Origin: JACCQS01 sp963766765 | GTDB lineage: Bacteria > Actinomycetota > Actinomycetes > Mycobacteriales > Geodermatophilaceae | NCBI GenBank assembly: GCA_963766765.1 | Contig: CAVYBR010000003.1 | Coordinates: 62,001-126,000 of the forward strand | Reading direction: 5' to 3' | Length of the DNA stretch: 64,000 nt | In this document: piece by piece, positions 1-8,735 of the stretch | Layout of the letters: each line of letters begins with the position of its first letter | Numbering within the stretch: the first letter of the stretch is position 1 | Program-made: the position numbers and the translations under genes | The notes under the pieces: model-generated | Told to the model about the DNA's origin: nothing | Seen by the model: only the letters and a program-made list of their open reading frames with translations | Database searches by the model: none

Positions 1-786
1 TGTCACGCGGTCGACGTAGCCCATCTCCGACGAGACCTCGAGCGCGGCACGTGCGGCCAGCGCACCGCACTCTTGCAGTCGCCCGGCGGGGAACCGGTCG
101 GTAGGACCGCAAATCGACAAGGATCCGAACACCTCGCCCGACGCCAGCCGGATGGCCGCAGCCGCGCTCGCCGCCCCTACCTGACGCTCACCGAAGCTGA
201 TTGCGTAGCCCTGGCGCCGTACCAGTTCGACCTCGTCGCGCAGGTGATCGACCGACGTGATCGTCGCTTTGGTGAGTGGGGTCAGCTCGACCTCCGCGAG
301 GTACTCGGCGATCTCGTCGTCCTGCAGGGCGGCCAAGATCGCCTTGGACGACGAGCCGGCGAACAGCGGGTGGAGGCTGCCCAGCGTCACGGTCATGCGG
401 ATCTCGTGCGGGGAGAGAACCTGGTCGACGTAGACCCGCGACCAGCCCTGCCGCACCGACAGCGTTGCGGTCTCGCCGGTCACATCGACCAGGCGTCGCA
501 TGTGGCGCCTCGCGACAGACGCGACCTCAACACCCCGAAGGGCCGCGAGTCCGATCATCAGGGCACCGGCCCCGAGGCTATACAGCTTCGTCGTCTCGTC
601 GAACCGCAAGAACCGGTTGCCGGTGAGTTCCTTGAGGATGCGGTGCGCGACCGCCTTCGGCAGGTCGAGCGTGCGAGCGACGGTGGACACCCCGATCGGT
701 TCGGGACTGCGCTCGGCGATGAAGCTCAGAACCGCGAGTGCCCGATCAAGGCCGCTGGTCGAGTTCCGGAGGCTGATTGGAGCCAT
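1..786 (-). CDS. IclR-family transcriptional regulator (3' end cut by window edge)
   Basis: Translating the minus strand from the ATG at 786 gives 262 open codons running off the left edge. The N-terminus (about residues 10-75) is a winged helix-turn-helix with RALAVLSFIAE, then VSTVARTLDLPKAVAHRIL. The rest is the IclR effector domain (RHMRRLVDVTGETATLS, LFAGSSSKAILAAL, YAISFGERQVGAASAAA). Family length is about 250-270 residues, so little is missing. An in-frame GTG at 804 is an alternative start. The gene heads a catabolic island, and three matching inverted repeats lie before three downstream transcription units, so it is the likely local regulator. The effector is unknown. Confidence 0.88.
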   Translation of the reverse strand, partial: MAPISLRNSTSGLDRALAVLSFIAERSPEPIGVSTVARTLDLPKAVAHRILKELTGNRFLRFDETTKLYSLGAGALMIGLAALRGVEVASVARRHMRRLVDVTGETATLSVRQGWSRVYVDQVLSPHEIRMTVTLGSLHPLFAGSSSKAILAALQDDEIAEYLAEVELTPLTKATITSVDHLRDEVELVRRQGYAISFGERQVGAASAAAAIRLASGEVFGSLSICGPTDRFPAGRLQECGALAARAALEVSSEMGYVDRVT

Positions 787-928
787 GGGGCCGTCCGTCA
801 GCACGGCGACGCTCCGGCCCGGGAGGCGCGCGGACGGCGATCGCGCCTCCGCCTTCTCGACGTCCGGTCGATGCACTCGCTGCCCGAGCGAACCGCGGTG
901 GCCGACGACGTGCTTGCCGCTCTAGTCA

Positions 929-1993
929 TCACGTGATCACCGTCCCGATCATGCTGGTCCCACGAAGGAACTCCCGTGTCGAATCCTCGTCTGAGGCAAG
1001 TTCGCGTAGCCGCAGGATGCGCGCCCGCCTGGCCTCGAGATCCTCAGCGTCGGCGAGCGCACGCGCACCGGTCGTCCTCGGCTGGATCACCTCGATGGCG
1101 AGCTGGCGACGCCGCTCGGCACAGACGCGCACCGCCGCGGCCTCGCCAGTGTCCAGAGCTGTCGCGAGTGCGGACGCTGTCTCCCAGGCGTCGTGCACGC
1201 CTGAATTCAACCCCATGCCACCCGTGGTGCTGCTCAGGTGGGCGGCGTCACCCACGAGCACGCAGCGTCCGAGGTGCAAGGTGGCGGCCACGCGCTGGTG
1301 GCTGCGGTAGAGCTGGTGCTGCCGCCGCTCCTGCGGCCCTTCACCTGGTGCGCACTCACGGCCGAGCAGCGCGCGCATCACCGCGACGTACGAAGGGTGG
1401 GGATCCGACCCGGCGTGGCCGGACGGGTCGCCTGCCGCCGTGTCCGTCGAGACAGCCGCGCGCCAGATGTCCGGCGTCCGGATGAACGACAGCCGTCCGC
1501 GCGGGCCGCTCCAGTAGGAGACCTCGCTCAGGTGGTGGACGTGATTCTCGAATGGGAACGGCGTCGCGACGACGAGGCTCTGATGAGGGTAGGTCCATCC
1601 GGGGAACTCGATCCCCAGGAGCTTTCGTATGGAGCTGTGCGCGCCGTCCGCGGCCACCACCCACGATGCCAGGAACGGGATCATCTCCCCGACCACCTTG
1701 TCTGCGTATCCGCCGTAGTAGCGGACCGCTCCGGCCGCGCGCGCGACCTCCCGCCGGGTGTCGACGAGGGTCTTACCGGTGTTGCCGCTCTCCACCGCGG
1801 TGAGCTCGTCCGCGTGCGACTCGATGAGTTCGGCGATCTCCATCAGAATTCGGCCTCGTCGGGTGCCCGGGGTCCGTGCCCAAGCCTGCTGGGCTGAGCG
1901 GGCGGCATCGAGCGCCTCGTCGATCTCAGCGGCCGACGAGACAGGGACATCAGCCAGGACCTGACCGTCTATCGGGGAGTGAACCAGGCTCAC
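929..1993 (-). pseudogene. In-frame chimera: aldehyde dehydrogenase N-terminus joined to flavin monooxygenase C-terminus
   Basis: The first ~110 residues (HSPIDGQVLADVPVSS ... GNTGKTLVDTRREV ... YYGGYADKVVGEMIP) are the start of an NAD(P) aldehyde dehydrogenase. From about position 1676 the same frame continues as the C-terminal ~250 residues of a PheA/TfdB-type FAD monooxygenase (VVAADGAHSSIRKLLGI, the DG motif; VLVGDAAHLSSTTGGMGLN, the GD motif). The dehydrogenase NAD site and catalytic Cys, and the monooxygenase N-terminal GxGxxG, are all missing, so neither activity is expected. The GTG at 1993 has a good AGGAG site 7 bases upstream; the frame is open back to an ATG at 2086. A deletion between two co-directional genes, or an assembly collapse, would explain it. 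Confidence 0.75.
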
Positions 1994-2217
1994 GGGGTGA
2001 CTCCTGCCGGAGGGACGGTGTGTCGGCCGCACCGCCGACGTTCGGACGCGTCGTACGGTGTTCAGCTCATCGGAACGTAGAGTCATTCCGCACCCCCGTC
2101 AACGCATGTCGCGAATCCGCCGGCGCCGACCTCGCACACCCCGGCTCCCACCTCGACAACGTCCCGACGGACCATTCCGCGGAGCAGGTCCGCCGGACCA
2201 CGGAGGAGTCGACAGCC

Positions 2218-2241
2218 ATGGCCACCCACGGAAACCGATGA
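2218..2241 (+). other. Seven-codon minicistron in front of the VOC gene
   Basis: A strong Shine-Dalgarno sequence (GGAGGAG, 2202-2208) sits correctly spaced before an ATG at 2218 that encodes only MATHGNR and stops at 2241. Its TGA overlaps the ATG at 2238 of the VOC gene. Either this is a translationally coupled leader peptide, or the VOC gene really starts at 2218 and one base is wrong in the sequence. Confidence 0.45.
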
Positions 2242-3077
2242 CGCCGCGGCAGGGCATCGGTCCGATCGTCGCTGCCACGGTGGTGACCACGGATCTGGAC
2301 GGGACGGCGGCGCGGTACACGACTGGCCTGGGCTGGCGGGAGACGCGGGACCGGCATCCGATGCGAGCATCGCGGGCGAGGATCCTGGGAACGCCCGGAC
2401 TCGCTGGCATGCCGACCACCGAACTGGGGTCCGGCGCAGCCGGTCAGCCAGTCGTCCAACTGGTGGAGCATCCCGCCGCCCCACGAGTCGCTGCGCTGCG
2501 GACGTACGGGTGGGCCGCGCTTGAGTTCCAGGTGCCGGACGTGCACACCGCCGTCCGCCGCGCGGAGCGCGCGGGGTTCGAGGTGTTGAACCGGCCGACG
2601 GTGCTGCAGAACGTCGGACGCCAGATGCCGCTGGTGGCCGCGCAGCTGGCCGGTCGGGACGGGGACACGGTGTACCTCACGCAGATCCAAGGGGAGCTGC
2701 CGAACTTCGATCTACCGCGGCCGACGCCGTTCCCCGAGATTTTCATCTGCGTCTATGCCACGCGCGACCTTGCCGCTGCGCGCGGCGCGGTGGAGACGAG
2801 GTTTGACGTCCGGCGTGCCAGTGACCGGGAGGTCGCCATCGGCGTGCTCAACCGTCAGTTCGGCCTGCCGGGGAACTCCATGCACCGCATCAGCTCGCTC
2901 CAGCTCCAAGGGCGGCACGCCTTCGAGTTCGACCAGTACCCGTCGGAGGCCGAGCCGCGGCCGGCCCGGGCAGGCGTGCCGGCCTGCGGGATCCTGGCGG
3001 TCAGCGTGCTCGGGCGCGACGCCCACGCGCTGGCGATGGCCGACGGTGGGCTGCTCGAAGTCATTCCGGCGGCATGA
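2238..3077 (+). CDS. VOC-family (glyoxalase/dioxygenase-fold) protein, two-domain
   Basis: 279 residues with the repeated beta-alpha-beta-beta-beta layout of vicinal oxygen chelate proteins. The first half is about residues 5-140 (IGPIVAATVVTTDLDGTAARYTTGLGW ... WAALEFQVPDVHTAVRRAERAGFEV, given here in parts) and the second about 150-279 (EIFICVYATRDLAAARGAV ... GILAVSVLGRDAHALAM). Metal ligands are not obvious, so it could be a binding protein or isomerase rather than an extradiol dioxygenase. It is divergent from the chimera at 929-1993 and upstream of the ABC importer, fitting a role in the same catabolic island. Start chosen at the ATG overlapping the minicistron stop. Confidence 0.7.
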   Translation: MTPRQGIGPIVAATVVTTDLDGTAARYTTGLGWRETRDRHPMRASRARILGTPGLAGMPTTELGSGAAGQPVVQLVEHPAAPRVAALRTYGWAALEFQVPDVHTAVRRAERAGFEVLNRPTVLQNVGRQMPLVAAQLAGRDGDTVYLTQIQGELPNFDLPRPTPFPEIFICVYATRDLAAARGAVETRFDVRRASDREVAIGVLNRQFGLPGNSMHRISSLQLQGRHAFEFDQYPSEAEPRPARAGVPACGILAVSVLGRDAHALAMADGGLLEVIPAA

Positions 3078-3172
3078 CCCTCGAACGGCCCCGCAATGGT
3101 GCTGCTCGGTCAAGCGACTTGTGTCTCGCTCTTGACGTCCATTGCCGGAGGTGACCATGCTGGCTTCATAGG

Positions 3173-3187
3173 CGGTACGCCGTTCCG
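3173..3187. promoter_or_regulatory. Candidate IclR operator, site 1
   Basis: CGGTAC-GCC-GTTCCG, an inverted repeat of 6-bp arms with one mismatch and a 3-bp spacer, 21 bp before the ATG of the substrate-binding protein. It matches sites at 11023-11037 and 16977-16991. Confidence 0.55.
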
Positions 3188-3208
3188 CTAAGACGAACAG
3201 GAGAAGAG

Positions 3209-4756
3209 ATGCGCCGAGCCTCTCGAGGTAGGTTCGCGACCGCGGCAGCGGTTGCCGCCATCGCGCTGAACGCTTGCTCCCCGGCCACCTCCGGGGGCGA
3301 GGAGGAATCGTCCTCCGACGCTGCGTCCGGTGGGACGCTCCGGGTCGGGGTGCACAACCTGCCGCCCGGGCTCGGTAACCCGTACACGGGCGTCGGCTCC
3401 CCCGGCGTCTTCACGTGGAGTGCCATCTTCGACTCGCTGACCCTCCTTGACGAGGAGGGCGCCGTCCAAGGGTCGCTGGCCGAGTCGTGGGAAAACACGT
3501 CCCCGACCACGTGGCAGTTCTCGCTGCGCGAGGGCGTGGAGTTCTCCAACGGCGAGGCCTTTGACGCAGCAGCGGTGAAGGCCACCGTGGACTACCTGAT
3601 CAGCGAGGCCGGTGCCGCCTCTGTCGTCGGAGGTGAGCTCGACGTCATCGCCGGCGCAGAAGTCGTTGACGATGCCACGGTGGCGATCGAGACCGAAGAG
3701 CCCGATCCAGTCCTGCCGGCCCGGCTGGCGGCCATGAGTGTCGTTGCGCCGCAGGCATGGGCGGACCTTGGCCCCGAGGGATTCGCCTCCGCACCGGTCG
3801 GAACCGGCTCCTTCATAGTCGAGTCGATCGACGCCAACCGAGTCGAACTCGTGGCGTTCGAGGAGTCGTGGCGCGCGCCGCAGGTCGACGCGCTGGAGCT
3901 GATCAAGCTCGCCGAGCCGGCCTCGCGGGTGCAGGCTCTCCAGTCCGGCCAGGTCGACATGGCGATCAACCTCGCGCCTGACCAGCTGCCGCTCGTCGAG
4001 CAGTCCGGGGCCACCGCGCACACCAGTCCGGCCCCGCAGGTCATGTCCCTGGCGTTCTACGAGCAGGGCGGCGGCCCGGTTGTAGATGCACGCGTGCGCG
4101 AAGCTCTGAACTACGCAGTCGACAAGGCCGCGATGGCCGAGTCGCTCCTAGGTGGCCTGGCGAACCCGGCGACTCAGGGTGTGACACCGACCGCGTTCGG
4201 CTTCAACCCAGACTTGGAGGGGTTCCCCTACGACCCCGATCGCGCCCGGGAACTCCTCGAAGAGGCCGGTTACGGGGACGGGCTCCAGCTGGTGGCCGAC
4301 GTCGTTGTCGGGACCTATGCCGCGGATGCGGAGATCTACCAGGCCACCGCCGCCGACCTGGCCGAGGTTGGCGTCGACCTGGAGCTGCGGCAAATGCCGT
4401 TCAGTCAGTGGCTCGAGCTCTACACGACCAACGGCTGGACCGGCGACACGTTCGGGCTGTCATGGAACACCGCGCCGGCCTCGGACGCGATCCGCCCGTT
4501 CGTGATCTTCTCGTGCGCCAAACAGCCCGCCTTCTTCTGCGACCAGGAGGTCATGCCGCTGATCGACGAGGCGAACAACGAGTTCGACGCCGACGCCCGC
4601 GAACAGATCCTGTTCCAGATCGGCGAGCAGATGCAGGAGAACCCGCCGTCCCTGCTGCTCGTGGAGCAGGTCGACGTCAACGCGACGGCCGACAATGTGG
4701 AGGGCTACGAGGCGGCCAACCGTGTCATCCAGTACGACCGGATGACGGTCAACTGA
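3209..4756 (+). CDS. ABC transporter substrate-binding lipoprotein, peptide/nickel (SBP_bac_5) type
   Basis: 515 residues. A short basic N-terminus and hydrophobic stretch end in the lipobox LNAC (Cys23), followed by a Ser/Glu-rich linker, so it is a membrane-anchored extracellular binding protein. The DppA/OppA/NikA family fold is visible: SAIFDSLTLLDEEG, LAESWENTSPTTWQFSLREG, VEFSNGEAFDAAAVKATVDYL, then REALNYAVDKAAMAESLLGG. The length is normal for the family. It is the first gene of a tight run with two permeases and two ATPases, 21 bp after a candidate IclR operator and with an AGGAG ribosome site. The ligand is unknown; the downstream catabolic genes suggest an organic acid, amide or opine rather than nickel. 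Confidence 0.92.
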   Translation: MRRASRGRFATAAAVAAIALNACSPATSGGEEESSSDAASGGTLRVGVHNLPPGLGNPYTGVGSPGVFTWSAIFDSLTLLDEEGAVQGSLAESWENTSPTTWQFSLREGVEFSNGEAFDAAAVKATVDYLISEAGAASVVGGELDVIAGAEVVDDATVAIETEEPDPVLPARLAAMSVVAPQAWADLGPEGFASAPVGTGSFIVESIDANRVELVAFEESWRAPQVDALELIKLAEPASRVQALQSGQVDMAINLAPDQLPLVEQSGATAHTSPAPQVMSLAFYEQGGGPVVDARVREALNYAVDKAAMAESLLGGLANPATQGVTPTAFGFNPDLEGFPYDPDRARELLEEAGYGDGLQLVADVVVGTYAADAEIYQATAADLAEVGVDLELRQMPFSQWLELYTTNGWTGDTFGLSWNTAPASDAIRPFVIFSCAKQPAFFCDQEVMPLIDEANNEFDADAREQILFQIGEQMQENPPSLLLVEQVDVNATADNVEGYEAANRVIQYDRMTVN

Positions 4757-4790
4757 CCCGCCGTCGAGTCGAACGCGTGCGAAGGGCGAT

Positions 4791-5792
4791 GTGACTCAGT
4801 TATCCAGCGCCCTGCCGGTGGCGCCTGATTTTGGTCAGGCGCCGCCGGCTCCTTCGGCAGCTCGCCGCGCATGGGCCGTCGTGTGGCCCCGCGTCGTGCA
4901 GCTGGCCGTCCTGCTGTGGGCGATCTCCACGATCCTGTTCATCCTGCTCCGCGCCTCCGGCAACCCCGCTGTCGTGCTGGCCGGCGAGGACGCGAGCCCG
5001 GAGATGATCGCCCAGATCGAGGCCCAGTACGGCCTCGACCGACCGGTGATCATCCAGTACCTGATCTTCATCGGTGGCATCCTGCGGCTGGACTTCGGCA
5101 CCTCCCTCACCAGCGGCCGGAGCGCTCTGGAGTCAGTGTTCGCGGCTCTGCCCGCCACGCTGCAGCTGGCCGGCCTGGCGATCGTTGTGAACACGCTGCT
5201 GGCCATCCCGATCGGGGCGTGGCTCGGCGCGCGCCCGGACCGGCCGGAGCGCCGAGTGGTGAGCGGTGTGGTCAGCGTGGCGCAGGGCATCCCGGCCTAC
5301 GTGGTCGGGCTGATGCTGATCCAGATCTTCACGGTGCAGCTGGGACTGCTGCCTTCCGTGGCCAACGCGTCGCCGGCCTCCTCGGTGCTGCCCACCCTCA
5401 CGCTGGCGTTTTTCATGATGCCGCAGCTGATTCGCGTCGTGGCCGCGAGCGTGGGTGAGGCGACGCGCCAGGACTACGTGCGGACGGCGCTGGCGAACGG
5501 CGCCGCTCCTCGCACCCTCCTGGCCCGGCACGCGCTGCCCAACGGTTTGTTGGCGACCACGGCGATGCTCGGCGCCCAGTTCGCGTTCCTGCTGTCGGGC
5601 TCGGTCCTCACCGAATTCATCTTCGCCTGGCCGGGACTTGGCCTGTTGCTGGTCGACTCGGTGACGAACCTGAACTTCCCGGTCGTGCAGGCGGCGATCT
5701 TCGTCGTGGCCACGCTGGTCTTCCTTGTCAACGCGCTGCTCGACCTGGTCTTCCAGTTCGCCGATCCACGACTGCGCAAAGGGCAGGTCTGA
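4791..5792 (+). CDS. ABC transporter permease, DppB-like
   Basis: 333 residues with about six membrane segments and the typical inner-membrane binding-protein-dependent permease signature (ATRQDYVRTALANGAAPRTLL, the EAA loop contacting the ATPases). The N-terminus RPVIIQYLIFIGGILRLDFGTSL matches the DppB/OppB layout, with the long periplasmic loop before the EAA domain. The start is a GTG 34 bp after the binding-protein stop. Its stop overlaps the next permease ATG by one base, showing tight coupling. It forms the channel with the 5792-6727 product. Confidence 0.92.
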   Translation: MTQLSSALPVAPDFGQAPPAPSAARRAWAVVWPRVVQLAVLLWAISTILFILLRASGNPAVVLAGEDASPEMIAQIEAQYGLDRPVIIQYLIFIGGILRLDFGTSLTSGRSALESVFAALPATLQLAGLAIVVNTLLAIPIGAWLGARPDRPERRVVSGVVSVAQGIPAYVVGLMLIQIFTVQLGLLPSVANASPASSVLPTLTLAFFMMPQLIRVVAASVGEATRQDYVRTALANGAAPRTLLARHALPNGLLATTAMLGAQFAFLLSGSVLTEFIFAWPGLGLLLVDSVTNLNFPVVQAAIFVVATLVFLVNALLDLVFQFADPRLRKGQV

Positions 5793-6727
5793 TGGCCGTA
5801 CCCGCACAGCGCATCAAGCCGGACCGGGACGACCGGGCGCGCGGGGCCACCGGGGGCGAGCCCGTGGTCCGCACACCGCTGACGCGCCGGGTGATGCGGT
5901 TCGGTGGTGGCCCGCCCGCACCGTGGCTGCTCCGCGCCGGCCTGGCGATCGGCGGGTTCATGCTCGTGGTGGCGCTCATTGCGCCGCTGCTCGCCCTCGA
6001 CCCGGACGCCACGGACCTCGCCGCCCGACTCCAGGCGCCCAGCGCCGAACACGTCCTCGGCACCGACTCGTTGGGCCGCGACGTCCTGGCCAGAGTCGTG
6101 GCCGGGTTCCGTTGGTCGCTGAGCATCGCTGCCATGGCGACGCTGATCGGCCTGCTCATCGGCACCGTCCTCGGGGTCAGTGCGGCCTGGCACAGCGGCA
6201 AGATCCGCGCCGTCCTCACCCGAGCCATCGATGTCGGCATCTCGTTCCCGTACCTGGTCACCGCGCTGACCTTCATCTCGGTGGTCGGCCGCGGGTTCTG
6301 GCCGCTGGTGCTCACTCTGGGGCTGGTGAACTGGCCCACCATCGCCCGCGTCGTCTACGCCCAGACCCTGTCGTTGCGGGAACGCGAGTACGTAGTCGCC
6401 GCGCGTCTCATGGGGGTCCGCTCGCTGCGTTCGGTCCTGACACACGTGCTCCCCGCGCTGCGTCCCACGGCCCTGGTGGTGGTGGCCTTCATGTTCGCCG
6501 AGATGCTGGTGGCCGAGAGTGGGCTGTCCTTCCTCGGGCTGGGCGCACCTCTGGGCACACCGACGTGGGGAAACATGCTGTCCGAAAGCCGTGCCTACCT
6601 CAGCGTCGCTCCCTGGCAGATGATCGCTCCCGCGGTAGCGATCGTGCTGGCCGTCCTCGCTGCCAACTTCGTCGGCGACGGGCTCACGTCGAGGTCGCAC
6701 CTCCGCAACGAAAGAGGTGGCACGTAA
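5792..6727 (+). CDS. ABC transporter permease, DppC-like
   Basis: 311 residues. An N-terminal segment precedes LAPSAEHVLGTDSLGRDVLARVV-type sequence (LGTDSLGRDVLARVVAGFR is seen), the hallmark of DppC/OppC permeases. The EAA loop is LREREYVVAARLMGVRSLRS, and the C-terminus has SGLSFLGLGAPLGTPTWGNML, also typical. About six membrane segments. One-base overlaps on both sides couple it to the partner permease and to the ATPase. Confidence 0.92.
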   Translation: MAVPAQRIKPDRDDRARGATGGEPVVRTPLTRRVMRFGGGPPAPWLLRAGLAIGGFMLVVALIAPLLALDPDATDLAARLQAPSAEHVLGTDSLGRDVLARVVAGFRWSLSIAAMATLIGLLIGTVLGVSAAWHSGKIRAVLTRAIDVGISFPYLVTALTFISVVGRGFWPLVLTLGLVNWPTIARVVYAQTLSLREREYVVAARLMGVRSLRSVLTHVLPALRPTALVVVAFMFAEMLVAESGLSFLGLGAPLGTPTWGNMLSESRAYLSVAPWQMIAPAVAIVLAVLAANFVGDGLTSRSHLRNERGGT

Positions 6728-7716
6728 TGTCCGCCGATCCGGTCGGAACGCGGTCGATCATCGACGATCCGATCGTGGCCGTGCAGGACCTTCGGGTTTC
6801 CTTCCCCACGTCGGCTGGCTACCGGCCGGTGATCCGGGGGATGTCCCTCACCGTCCACGCTGGCGAGCGGCTCGCGATCGTGGGCGAGTCCGGTTCCGGG
6901 AAGACGATGCTGGCCCTCACCCTCCTCGGCATCCAGCCGAAGCAGGCGCAGTTGGAGGGTTCGGTCGAAGTCACCGGCGTCGATGTGCTTTCCGCGCCCG
7001 CGTCGCGGATGCAGCGGCTGCGCGGCGGCGACGCCTCGATGGTGTTCCAGGAGCCGTTGACCTCGCTGAACCCGGTCCGCAGCATCGGGAGCCAGCTGGT
7101 CGAATCGGTGCGGCGGCATAACCAGCTTTCGAAGACAGAGGCTCGGCACCGGGTGCTCGAGGCCCTGCACGTCGTGGGGGTTCCCGTCCCGGAGGAGCGG
7201 CTGAAGGCCTATCCGCACCAGCTCTCCGGCGGTCTCCGGCAGCGGGTCATGATCGCCCTGGCCATCGTCAACCGCCCGCGTCTGGTCATTGCCGACGAAC
7301 CGACCACCGCGCTGGACGCCACCATCCAGGCGCAGATCCTCGACGTCTTGAAGGAAGGCCTTGGGGACGCGGCGCTGGTCCTCATCACCCATGACCTCGC
7401 AGTGGCCGCCGACGTCTGCGAACGGGTCGTTGTCGTGTACGCCGGCAACATCGTCGAGCACGGCAGCGTCGAGGAGATCCTCGCCAGCCCGCGGCATCCC
7501 TACACCCGCGGACTGTTGAAGGCGGTCCCCCGGTTCGATCCCAGCCGGCCGAGCCTGCAGCCGATCCCGGGGGCGCCTCCGACGCTGATGGAGGAGACGA
7601 CGGGCTGCCGCTTCGCACCACGGTGCGCATACGCGACTGATCGCAGCCGCAGCGAAGAGCCCCCGCTCGTCGACGGGGTGGCTTGTTGGAACCCACAGCG
7701 CGGAGGGTTGCTATGA
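6727..7716 (+). CDS. ABC transporter ATP-binding protein, DppD-like
   Basis: 329 residues from the ATG at 6727, which overlaps the permease stop. Walker A GESGSGKTMLAL, Q-loop MVFQEPLTSLNP, signature LSGGLRQRVMIAL, Walker B LVIADEPTTALD and the switch His in LITHDLAVAA are all present. The C-terminal oligopeptide/dipeptide extension (PTLMEETTGCRFAPRCAYA, Cys-rich) is characteristic of DppD/OppD proteins, which carry a 4Fe-4S-like site. It overlaps the second ATPase gene by ATGA. Confidence 0.92.
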   Translation: MSADPVGTRSIIDDPIVAVQDLRVSFPTSAGYRPVIRGMSLTVHAGERLAIVGESGSGKTMLALTLLGIQPKQAQLEGSVEVTGVDVLSAPASRMQRLRGGDASMVFQEPLTSLNPVRSIGSQLVESVRRHNQLSKTEARHRVLEALHVVGVPVPEERLKAYPHQLSGGLRQRVMIALAIVNRPRLVIADEPTTALDATIQAQILDVLKEGLGDAALVLITHDLAVAADVCERVVVVYAGNIVEHGSVEEILASPRHPYTRGLLKAVPRFDPSRPSLQPIPGAPPTLMEETTGCRFAPRCAYATDRSRSEEPPLVDGVACWNPQRGGLL

Positions 7717-8735
7717 CGTCCCGGGTGGACGCGGCCCTGCTCGAGGCGGAGGAGCTCAGCGTCACGTTCGTGAGCGGCGGAAGACCGCTGCACGCAGTCG
7801 ACCGGGTGGATCTGGCGACCTATGCCGGGGAGGCCGTCGCCGTCGTCGGAGAGTCGGGCTCGGGCAAGACGACCCTGGCCATGGCGATGATGCGTGCCCG
7901 TCGTCCCACGTCGGGCCGGATCAGATTCCATGGCACGGACATCACCGACCTGCCGGAGAAGTCGCTTTCCGGCTTCCGGCGCGAGGTCCAGATGGTCTTT
8001 CAGGATCCGTACTCGAGCCTGGACCCCACGATGTCGATCGCAGACATCCTCGGCGAGCCCCTGCGCGCGCATGGCGAGCGCTCCCGCGCCAGCCGCCGGG
8101 AAAGGGCGAGCGCCCTGCTGCAGGACGTCGGTCTGGACGTCTCGGCTCTCGACCGGCGCCCTGGCCAGTTCTCCGGCGGGCAGCGGCAACGGATCGCCAT
8201 CGCCCGGGCCCTGGCCCTCGGCCCGTCCGTGCTGGTCGCCGACGAGCCGGTCTCCGCGCTCGACGTCTCGGTGCAGGCGCAGATCGTCAACCTGCTGCGC
8301 GACCTCCAGGCCGAGCGCGATATCGCGCTGCTGCTGATCTCCCACGACCTCCCTCTGGTGCACCACCTGGCTGACCGCGTCGTCGTGATGTACCTCGGCC
8401 GCGTCGTCGAGGAGTCGCCCTCAGACGACCTGCTCACCTCGCCGCAACATCCGTACACGGCGGCTCTGCTCTCGGCAGCTCCGGCGCTGGGGCGGACCGA
8501 TCGCACCGAGAGAATCGTGCTCAGCGGCAGCCCGCCGTCGGCGATGTCCCGACCCCCCGGCTGTGCCTTCCACCCCCGATGCCCGATCGCCCGTCCGAGG
8601 TGCGCCACCGATTCCCCGCCGCTGGCACCGATCGGTGCCGGACGCCGGGTTGCCTGCCACTACCCAGGCGAGCTCCCCGGACCACTGACTGGTCACCGCG
8701 ACCTGTCACTGACTCCTCGAGAGGTGGCACCGTGA
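7713..8735 (+). CDS. ABC transporter ATP-binding protein, DppF-like
   Basis: 340 residues from the ATG at 7713, inside an ATGA overlap with the previous gene. Walker A GESGSGKTTLAMAM, Q-loop MVFQDPYSSLDP, signature FSGGQRQRIAIARAL, Walker B VLVADEPVSALD, switch LLISHDLPLV, and the Cys-rich tail CAFHPRCPIARPRC. It heterodimerises with the DppD-like subunit to energise import. The next gene (cupin) starts at a GTG overlapping its stop, so import and the enzymes are one operon. Confidence 0.92.
   Translation: MTSRVDAALLEAEELSVTFVSGGRPLHAVDRVDLATYAGEAVAVVGESGSGKTTLAMAMMRARRPTSGRIRFHGTDITDLPEKSLSGFRREVQMVFQDPYSSLDPTMSIADILGEPLRAHGERSRASRRERASALLQDVGLDVSALDRRPGQFSGGQRQRIAIARALALGPSVLVADEPVSALDVSVQAQIVNLLRDLQAERDIALLLISHDLPLVHHLADRVVVMYLGRVVEESPSDDLLTSPQHPYTAALLSAAPALGRTDRTERIVLSGSPPSAMSRPPGCAFHPRCPIARPRCATDSPPLAPIGAGRRVACHYPGELPGPLTGHRDLSLTPREVAP

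Noticed and set aside
73..936. Long open frames on the plus strand opposite the IclR gene
   Set aside because: High-GC shadow frames; the minus strand gives a complete IclR domain with clear motifs.
2071..2090. CGGAA-N10-TTCCG near the chimera as a fourth IclR operator
   Set aside because: Spacing is 10 bp rather than the 3-bp centre shared by the three good sites.
5474..6700. A 408-residue open frame opposite the permease genes
   Set aside because: Low-complexity, Arg/Gln/Asp-rich translation with no domain; the plus strand encodes a canonical DppC permease.
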